Assembly: GCA_026545765.1 (NCBI GenBank)
Contig: CM048844.1
Span: forward strand, 5,456,001 to 5,520,000
Origin: Plantago major
Lineage: Eukaryota > Streptophyta > Magnoliopsida > Lamiales > Plantaginaceae
Length of the DNA: 64,000 bases
Reading direction: 5' to 3'
Part shown: one piece after another, positions 55,811-64,000 of the stretch
Layout: the number at the start of each line of letters is the position of its first letter
Numbering within the stretch: the first letter of the stretch is position 1
Position numbers and translations under genes: made by a program
The notes under the pieces: model-generated
Told to the model about the DNA's origin: nothing
The model's input: the letters and a program-made list of their open reading frames with translations, nothing else
Databases searched by the model: none

Positions 55811-58800
55811 ATGGATTCCGTTGCTGTTCTTCGCTCTTTCCAATGTCATTAGCTCTTTCTCTTTCTCCATGTATTACATTTGCAAAGATTCGTAGCTGAG
55901 TTAACTCTTAATTTGTTATTAAGCAAGTGAATCGAGCTGCAGCTTACGTTGCATTTCGTGATTTGTGCTTCTATGATTTTTTTTGGAAATAGCAAATTTA
56001 TTGATCCCCAAGAAAGGAGCATAAGGAAATTTGTGCTTTTATGATGATTGTTTGCAAATTGCAATGTAGCTTTTGTGTATCGGTCTATAGCTTGCATTTG
56101 GTAGTTGTTTTGAGTTTCGTGAGTGTTTTCGAGGTTCTATTCGTCGTTTTTTCCCAGTGAAGAGTTGGGGATTTTTGATGCAGGAAATTAATTGATGTCT
56201 GTTTGATCTGATCGGAAATGTTTGGTTGAGATTTGCAGTGTGCTATCAGTCTGTAACTATTGTAGGCACTAATTAGCAGAGTAAATTTCCAAAACTGAAT
56301 TAGTTCGTTAAGTATCTAGCAAGTGTACACTTCGCAATTTGTGATTTATGATGATAGTTTGGTATGGAATTTGGTGTGCTGATTTATCTTTAGATTTCAG
56401 TTACAAGGTATGCAAGTTATTTTGAGTTTGGTGACTATTCTCGAGGTTAGGGGTGTTTTTGATTTAGGAAACTATATGTTGTCTGTTTGATCTGATCAGG
56501 CATTTTTGATTGAGATTTGATTGTTTTTACCACTGAACTAACTATCAGCTGTTGCAATTTAATCGAGCTGGAGCTTAGCTTGTACTCCATGTGTTCTTTT
56601 ATGATGGTACTTTGCTAGAAAATTTGATTTATCAATCAATAGTTTGGAGATGAAATTCAATTATTTTTTTTTATGTGATTCCATTGCATAGAGTTGGAGC
56701 TGGTTTCATATTTTTGATGGAGTCACGCATGTTCTTTGACCTATCACACTAATTATTTGCAACTGCAGCTTAATTTTCCATTTTGCATGCGTTCATACTA
56801 AAACACCTGATAAAAAACACCAATGACTGTCATATCATACAGTTTTTGAGTGATGTAAGTCTCCTTGAACAAATTTAGAGTATTGTCGAATGAGCTGACC
56901 TTGCAATATTTATCTAGCTATGAACAAGTGCCAAAGCTATACGATACTATTGAAGCTTCACTAGATCATATGTCCGTGCTGTTTGTCTTCATTTAAGGAG
57001 TAGTTTATGACTTGTTTGATTATGTTTCAGATGCTGTCAGTACAAGTTCTTCACTGAAGTCTGTGCTTGAAAAACCTGGCATGGTCTCCATAAAGAATGC
57101 ATCCTTCTCCAGTCTGAGTAAATTACCCGTCTCTGTTGGAAAGAATATTCCATCTGCAAACCGGCACGGTGTAGTCTCTCTGTCATGTACAAAGACTGAA
57201 ACTACCATCACAGCAAAATCTAACAGTGAGTTATTTCCAGTATTGATATTGAGTAGCATAAGAGTAATATTCTTTTCAGTGTTCAATTCTTTGTCATTAT
57301 CCATAAACACTGTTTTTCATAATATAATATTAATCGGATGCAGGTGAACTTAACGGAGCTGCTCTCTCAGATAGTCAATTAGAGGATCCAATAGAGAAGA
57401 AGTCATCATTTAATGCAACTTTCCCAAAAGGTTTCGAGGTACTTGCATTTTCAATGTCAAGTATTGTATTTGTTTTGATGCAACTCACCTACTTGTGCAT
57501 TTTCTGTAAAGACTGAAGTAGCTTTGAGAATTTTTTTCTGTAGCGTTGGGCCTCAATGACAATATGTAAATTGAAATATACACAATGGAGAATTTTAATC
57601 AAAATTCGAAAGTTAACTGATTAATACTCTATTATACACCTTGGTTTGCCTTTCACTCGAACAACAACACTACTACACAAGCAACAAACTAAACCTTTTA
57701 TCGTATTCCTGATAGATCAGGTTACGCTGCATTAAGCCAATGAAACAATGTTCCACTGCTCCATCCTGGATTAATTTTTGTTAATAAACATGTAACAAAA
57801 CACAAATGCATAAAATTATAATTTGCCAGGTCTGCAATTTTTATGGATCCATTATCATCTACAGTCATTCTGTGATTAATTTGAAAGAATGAGTACTGGA
57901 GTACTGTACTGTTGGGATTCTTGCATTTTGTTTACTTTCCCTGTGAATTTCCTAGATTATCCTTTTAAAGAAATGGTTAAAGTTGGATTGCCTGGCATCT
58001 ATGCATGAAATGTTCTCTAAGGTGTGCTAATTCTATTCCACAAAGATGCTATCCTCTTAGTTATTTTCTCCTATTCTGCGGAAGTAAATTAGTCGTGAAC
58101 TTGATTGCCATTCAATTTGCTTTGTCTGGGGCACTGAGGACTTGTTTCTTCTTTTGCATGCATTAGTAATTCATGATATGATGCCCCTTCCTTTTTTTTT
58201 CCTTCCTTTCCCCTGTACTTACAAAGAAATATGTTATTTACTTTGCATTAGGGCCTGCTGGCAGAAATTTGTGATGAGACAAAGATTGCAGAGCTTAAAG
58301 TTAAGGTAAGCAGTTTTGTAGTACAATTTCTGTTTTTTAGAAAAACAGAACGATTATTCATAAAAAATTTGCTGAATGAGCACGCTGTCAAATGTCTACC
58401 CAATTTTTCCAGAGTTATATATTTATGCAGTTCTCCTTTTCTTTTTCCCCCCTCTGTAACAGTTTGGGGCCTTTGAAATGCACATGAAGCGAAACATTGA
58501 TGGCCCAGTAGTCTCTGCACCTATTCTCCCTGAGACCACCGAACCACCTGTTCCAAGTGTACGTGCAAGCTCAACTCCCGCTGCTCCTCCAGCCCCACCA
58601 AAACCTTCTGAAGAAAAGACAAGCCCATTTAAAAATGCTTTGAAAAAAGCATCCAAATTGGCAGCACTGGAGGCTTCTGGATCTGATGGCTACGTTATAG
58701 TAGCATCACCAACAGTATGTGTTACATGTTGCTCCACCTCCATTGACCCGCACAAGTCATGAAATGGATCCTAAAACTCTTTTTTCCTGTTGCTAGGTTG

Positions 58801-60594
58801 GCAAGTTTAGAAGAGCTAAGAACCACAAAGGAGTGAGGGGAAAACCTGCTGTTGAAGAGGTACACAGAACATAATTTCTTTTCAGTTCTTTGACTTTTTG
58901 GAATATGGTGCTGAAAAGGCAGTTGCTAGGTCTGGCTTTTCATCACTATATTACATTGTTACTCGAGTGTCTTATGCATGGCAACTTGCTTGCATTCACT
59001 AAAGTCTGTACTCTATCTATTTAACATATGTTAGTGACCACAGGGGGGTTTGGAAGATATATTATATATGATAGCATAACAGTGTGCTATAAGCCTATAA
59101 CAATTAGGCTATCACTTACTTCTTTATCATGAAGAGGACTACTGCCTTTGATAATCTTTCAGAATGATATAGTCACTTTATTAGTACCCATTTCAGTTTT
59201 TTCTGTTGTTCCTGGTGGCCAATTGACATACTCGAGTGTTCCGCCGTTATCTGGCTGCTCATATTTAGATATTTTTATTTATTTACTATTTATTTTCACA
59301 GTTTGGAATGTGATGCTGAAAGGGTTGTTCCATCACGGTTTTACATGTTACTCACTTACTCTAGTGTTTTACGCATGGAAAGTTGCTTGCATGTACTATG
59401 TCTGTATACCTCTAACAGAATGTTAGCAACAACATAGGGGGTGTTATAATATCATGCCATAATAAGTGGGCCATCACTTGCCTCTATATCGTGAAGACTA
59501 CTGCCTTTTAGAGTCTTTCGGAATGACAAATTCACTTAAGCAGTATCCATTTCAAGTGTTCTGCTATTGAGGCAATGTAGCAGACCTGATACTGATTAAG
59601 CTTGATCAAATGTGCATCGTGGATGGAGGGATTTGGTTCTCTCTTGATCCATTATTTACTCCATTTATATAGCTATATGAAGTTTTCTTGTGCATTAACG
59701 TATCGTGTTTATTCTTTCGTTCATTCAGGGTGTTGCGATTAAGGAGGGACAAGTACTTGGATTCCTGGACCAGTTCGGCACGGAACAAGCTGTCAGAGTA
59801 AGTATTCATTTTAGATACTTCTCTTCTCTTCGCTTTAATATTTCTTTTTGACAGCATACTCATGATTCTTCTTCCCCTTCCATTACCATTCATGGAAAAA
59901 CGCGAGCAGTCAGATGTTGCTGGAGAAGTCTTGAAGATACTTTACAATGATGGAGGTATGAAAACTAGCTCCTGTTATCCAATATTCCAATTTGTCCTCC
60001 ATTTTCATCTTACCAAAGTTCTTTTATGCATGCTTTTCTGTTACATTCTTGTGGTGAATGAAAATCCAAGTATAGTCTAGACTAATATTTTTATATTCTG
60101 GTGATAGGCTAGACTAACATCACCTAGGACACGACTCAAACAGCCACTGTACATAAAAGCACTAAAAGACAACCATGGTCCATGGTTGTAGAAGCTGAGA
60201 CAGATTCCTGTGGGATGGGTTGGGTGAATCAATTGCGACTAATTTAGTGATGTATGGTGTATTCACTTTAATAGGTTTTAGTGGGAGAAGAGAAGGTCTA
60301 AACTGATGTAGCTGCAGAAATTATTACTGCAGCTTTATATTCGTTCACAGGAAACAACAACATGCCATAGTTTAGTCAGTAATACATAAGGCTTGTCTAT
60401 CTAGCTCAAAGAAGTGGTGCTGCTGGTATTTGTAGGAAACAATAGTTTGCCAGAATTAATCTTGATTTAGAGTTCTGGCTCTTACTAGATCTTGCACCTG
60501 TTATAATTAGAGTCACTCTTTTGCAGAATCGGTGGGCTACGGAGATCCGCTCTTTGTTGTCTTGCCATCATTTCATGACATCGGTGTCCATTGA
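55811..60594 (+). CDS. BADC: Biotin attachment domain-containing protein (BADC), plastid
   Basis: Nine exons (55811-55844, 57031-57225, 57344-57438, 58252-58305, 58463-58714, 58797-58859, 59729-59797, 59910-59955, 60527-60594) give 291 aa. BADC proteins resemble the BCCP subunit of plastid acetyl-CoA carboxylase but cannot be biotinylated; they compete with BCCP and damp fatty-acid synthesis. Here the barrel-type domain spans about residues 195-285. Where BCCP has the biotinylated EAMKM tip, this protein reads DQFGTEQAVRSDVAGEV, so the acceptor Lys is absent. The Pro-rich linker (SSTPAAPPAPPKPSEE) is as in BCCP. The N-terminal ~80 residues suit a transit peptide. Exon 1 is only 34 nt and its donor (CAAT|GTCATT) is weak, so the first exon is the least certain part. 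Confidence 0.88.
55930..56600 (+). repeat. Degenerate duplications within BADC intron 1
   Basis: A block at about 56097-56240 (TTTTGAGTTTCGTGAG, TTTTCGAGGTT, TTTTTGAT..AGGAAA, TGTCTGTTTGATCTGATC, TTGAGATTTG) recurs at about 56410-56525 in the same order. A TCGAGCTGCAGCTTA segment at 55931 recurs near 56562 as TCGAGCTGGAGCTTA. The intron therefore grew by local duplication. Confidence 0.7.
58890..59560 (+). repeat. Tandem duplication (~400 bp) within BADC intron 6
   Basis: A TTTGGAATATGGTGCTGAAA segment at about 58897 recurs as TTTGGAATGTGATGCTGAAA at about 59301. In both copies it is followed, in the same order, by CATCAC, a TTACAT..TTACTC stretch, GTGTTTTACGCATGG/GTGTCTTATGCATGG, ACTTGCTTGCAT/AGTTGCTTGCAT, ATGTTAG, GACTACTGCCTTT and CTTTC.GAATGA. 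The copies are offset by about 400 bp and diverged by small indels. Confidence 0.78.
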
Positions 60595-61738
60595 TATCAG
60601 AAAGTAGTCACTTTCAAGTTTCAAGGGAATCATCGGCTCTGCATTGCTTTTATATATTTCCTGTTTCTGTTATGATTTTCTGCACTATCCCCGGGTAGTC
60701 TGTGAGTCAATTTGTAGTGAGAAACTCAGATTTAATTAATGCCTATTGGAAGATTGTTTCTTATATAGAGTGAGGTGGAACTTTCTGTCATCAAGTTTGG
60801 CAGTTTTGATTTTGAATGAAATGAATAATCATGAACGAAAAGGAACAGATTACTTTGATGGTGAGATGCTATAACCTTTTGCAAGTCGCCGAAACTCTAG
60901 TGCCAATACTATGAATTTAAAGTAGTAGTCTTTTGAGAAGCTGCTCTTGAGAAATCTCAGTTTATCGCTTGGTTCTAGCATGAAATGCTTGCAAACATGC
61001 CAATCACTAGTTAGCCGGTTCAGCGCTCGTCAAATGAATGGAGCACATGCTAAAATTTGTGATGCTCGATCCAATCCTGACTGTCCATTTATGAATTGTT
61101 TTTTTTAGTGGATCGTGTTCGGGTCCAGTCTAGATCCAATCAGGATTCCCATGGGGCATGACTCATGAGAAGTCTATGACGGATCCAGTCCACATGAATT
61201 GAATCCGTCATGTCATGGCCAGTCTGGACCAGTCTAAATTGACCTAATTCACGAAGAATCTGAAAACCCATTTGATTGCAAATCTGAAAGCCTATCAGAC
61301 ACTGCTAGTGCGCTCAAATGCGCAGACTAGCATGGTTCAACTCGTTAAAAAACCGAGCTCGAGCATGGTTCAACTCGTTAAAAAACTGAGCTCGAGCTTG
61401 AGTCATGATAAGAAGGTTCGAGCTCGTCTCATTTGGTTCGAACTTTAGTCGGATTCGAGACTGAAAAATGCATATAAATATAAAACAATATATTTAAACG
61501 AGCCTAGTCGAGTACTAACGTGACGAGCCCTACTCGACTCGCCCTACCCGATAACAAAACTAGCCCAAAGTTAAGGTTGGTATCTGATGACTTTCTTTTG
61601 ACTTTTCTTAGAAATAAAAATTAATCATAAATCGTTCATAACGAAACTACATTTAGCAGCAAAGTCAGAGACGTGAAAAGAGGCAAAATAAGCGGTACAC
61701 CAATTTTCCCTCTTCTCCAACCCCAAATCAGCTCATCC
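60595..61738. other. BADC 3' region, repeat-rich spacer, PRA1 upstream region
   Basis: The 3' UTR-like start is followed by a short inverted repeat (ATGACGGAT at 61176 pairing with ATCCGTCAT at 61203). A copy of the GAGCTCGAGC-type dispersed repeat lies at about 61325-61560. Within that repeat, a ~40-bp piece (AGCATGGTTCAACTCGTTAA) is tandemly doubled at about 61329 and 61369. No gene recognised. Confidence 0.55.
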
Positions 61739-62371
61739 ATGTCTTCTCCGGCGATCCTTCCGATCTCCGGCGACTCTCAACCGCCAATCGCCACTCCCGC
61801 CTTCCGCTCCTTCATCTCCCGCCTGACCTCCACCGTCCGTCAAGGCCTCTCCCAGCGCCGCCCATGGCTCGAGCTCATCGACCGGTCCTCCTTCGCCCGC
61901 CCTGACTCTCTCACCGATGCAGCCTCACGTATCCGCAAAAACTTCTCCTACTTTCGAATCAACTACATCTCTCTCCTTGCCGTTTCCCTCGCACTATCGC
62001 TCCTCACGCATCCTTTCTCTCTCCTCGTCCTGTTCTCTCTCCTCGCCGCCTGGCTGTTCCTCTACCTGTTCCGTCCGTCAGATCAGCCTGTTGTTGTTGG
62101 AGGCAGGACCTTTTCAGATCGGGAGGTTTTGGGGATTCTCCTGGTTTCTACCGTAGTTGTGGTGTTTTTGACAAGCGTTGGATCGGTGCTCATTTCTGCT
62201 CTGCTCGTTGGTTTGGCTGTGGTTTGTGTGCACGGAGCTTTTAGGATGCCGGAGGATTTGTTTCTGGATGATCAGGAGCCTGCTAATTCTGGTTTTCTGT
62301 CGTTTCTAGGTGGCGCCGCCTCGCAGGCTGCCGCGGCTGCTGCTGCTCCTGCTGTTGCCACGCGCGTTTGA
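61739..62371 (+). CDS. PRA1B: PRA1 family protein, B subgroup
   Basis: An intronless 210-aa protein. PRA1 proteins bind prenylated Rab GTPases and help vesicle traffic at ER, Golgi and endosomes. The conserved core is present: RRPWLELIDRSSFARPDSLT, then RIRKNFSYFRINY. Two long hydrophobic hairpins follow (SLLAVSLALSLLTHPFSLLV... and VLGILLVSTVVVVFLTSVGS...), then HGAFRMPEDLFLDDQEPANS. The Ala-rich tail is typical of the plant B group. I chose the ATG at 61739 because the sequence from there matches known plant N-termini (MSSPAILPIS); an upstream in-frame ATG at 61673 would add 22 residues. Confidence 0.93.
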   Translation: MSSPAILPISGDSQPPIATPAFRSFISRLTSTVRQGLSQRRPWLELIDRSSFARPDSLTDAASRIRKNFSYFRINYISLLAVSLALSLLTHPFSLLVLFSLLAAWLFLYLFRPSDQPVVVGGRTFSDREVLGILLVSTVVVVFLTSVGSVLISALLVGLAVVCVHGAFRMPEDLFLDDQEPANSGFLSFLGGAASQAAAAAAAPAVATRV

Positions 62372-64000
62372 TTTGCGGATCAGGTCACATCTGATCACTT
62401 AGAGTTTAATTGTTCTTCAATTTGATTGTGATACTTGTACCATTGATGAGATTAGGCTATTTGTATCTTGGAATTGGTTGGTTTAAGGATAGTTGATTTT
62501 ATGACCTGTGACTGGAATATTTTGGAGCTGGTTTTCATTGTTGAATACTTGAATTTGTAGTTGATAACTTGATATAGCTCATGGGTAATCTACGTATTGG
62601 TAATCTGCATATTGGAACGAGTTTAAGAACATTTAACTGCCGAAAGTTGCATGTATGGTAATATTTGAAAGATCATGCTTATGTTAATCTAGCAAGCTGA
62701 TATGTGCAACGATTACTCTGATATGGTAACACTGTTGAAAGTTAAGAAACCAGGTATAAGTGATTTAGCTCAATAGTATCTCTAGAGATGAGAATGTTCC
62801 GCTTCCTTATATGACAATACTGATTTACTGGTGATTGCGCTTGAGTTATATATGAAGTGCTAGGCAATTGTCCACGGAATAAACTCGAATTTATGTGGTA
62901 TGGATATATGATTGCATTTGTGAGATGCAGGACCATATATGGCGTATAGTTGAATCTAGAATATAAGTCCGCGGTAGATCGAGCTTTAGACCTTGATGGA
63001 ACTTGAGGTTTAGACACTGTAACATATATTCTCTAGATCACCCCTTAGCCTCTCAGATTAATTGTTAAGTTAGTGAAGTTTCGTGAGTCATGATTGACAG
63101 ACTGAATCAATATAGCTCTGTGTTGGTTTAATTAGGTGGTTGTATCTCGTTTTGTGGGTGATATATGATGGAATTTAAGTTGTTGTTTGTGGTGATATCA
63201 TGCTAGAACCTTTTGCCTGAGATAGTTATCATTGCACAAGTGAGCCAAAAGTTGGGGCCATCAAACGATAGAACTTTCTGGGAATATTGAGTTCTTCCAA
63301 ATTTATTATGGGAAAACATGAGTTGATAGATTAAATTTGGTGAATAAAGAACAATAAAGGCTGTTTTTTTCTGTTATCATTATCATGCTTATTACTTTTA
63401 GCAAGGAGCTTGGAACAACTTCTTATCCTTGGGGACTTGCAGAAATAAACATTTAAGGATGGTAGTTTCGTTGGGGCTATATATATGATCAATCAACTGG
63501 GGAGTCGGATTCCATTCACGACCTGTGGTGATGATATATGTCTGGTAGATTGGTTCTTGAATAGCATCCTATTCTGTCTGGATTTAGTCTTGCGTTTAAG
63601 CCTCCATATATAGCGTCTAGTGGATGAGAGCTCCTTAGATGATAGATCAGGCTTGATTGACCGCAGACTGTTTTCCTCCTCCTTCAGATGGAGTATTATA
63701 TTCTTCCAGAACTCAGAAATGTTCCTGCCTCGCGGGAAAATCAGAAACATTATCCCTAGAAATGCTCCTATGATATGCTGAGAAATGTGGTGTTGATCTA
63801 TGAAGTTTGGTGAAGTGAAGAACGGGGCTGAATCTGGGAGATATGCTCTACAAGTGTCTAGGTTTGGCTGATACCCTTAGTATTCTTTGAAATTGTCAAG
63901 TTGTGCATGCAAATGGTCCATCTATGGACCAGGTAAGAAATGAAAGCCTAGAGTACAGTCGACAAAATTGTTTCTGGGCCCAAATTTTCAACTTCATTGC
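62372..64000. other. Region after PRA1, no recognised gene
   Basis: Starts with a probable 3' UTR. The rest has no domain, tandem repeat or inverted repeat that I can support. A minus-strand frame of 85 codons near 63493-63750 resembles nothing known to me and is probably chance. Confidence 0.5.

Overview
This is a stretch of a nuclear plant genome. The genes are split by GT-AG introns and spread over AT-rich intergenic DNA full of transposon relics. The families present (NPF transporter, WEB coiled-coil, chloroplast uroporphyrinogen decarboxylase, RETICULATA-related, BADC, PRA1, plant histone H4) point to a flowering plant, most likely a eudicot. I assembled the gene models by hand from reading frames, splice sites and family resemblance; no transcript data were available.

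Layout, left to right. 0-2.9 kb is transposon territory: a decayed LINE, a tRNA-derived SINE with a 16-bp target duplication, and a hAT-like MITE with an 8-bp target duplication. Next are an NPF/PTR transporter (2955-5543, +), a long intergenic tract with a possible LTR fragment, a WEB-family coiled-coil protein (9985-12233, +), a zinc-finger-like plus HMG-box protein (13403-16232, +) with a retroelement fragment in its fourth intron, and uroporphyrinogen decarboxylase (17263-20206, +) with a predicted GC-AG intron. A 695-aa protein of unknown function follows (22496-26333, +); its start codon lies in a tandemly repeated block. Then come a 76-aa heavy-metal-binding protein (27086-27668, +) and an F-box protein (28992-30374, +).

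30.6-34.7 kb is a local duplication cluster. It holds one pseudogene and two intact intronless genes for small four-span membrane proteins. The pseudogene copy also carries a broken piece of the last exon of the neighbouring RETICULATA-related gene (34674-39045, -). 39-49.6 kb is repeat-rich: MITEs, a 132-bp (TA)n palindrome, a second LINE relic, and a PIF/Harbinger-like element with GAATC pentamer arrays. A two-exon gene of unknown function (49646-52413, +) has a LINE fragment in its intron. Histone H4 (53779-54090, +), a BADC gene (55811-60594, +) and a PRA1 gene (61739-62371, +) complete the window.

Functionally, several genes are plastid-related: tetrapyrrole synthesis (UROD), fatty-acid synthesis control (BADC) and leaf development (RETICULATA-related). 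They are ordinary plant neighbours, not an operon. From memory, the content resembles two Arabidopsis blocks (around At2g404xx and At3g561xx-562xx), so much of the gene order may be ancestral. I found no novel multi-gene system. The most interesting signals are a transposon family with distinctive pentamer arrays, the small membrane-protein cluster, repeated tandem duplication inside introns and 5' regions, and the non-canonical UROD splice site.
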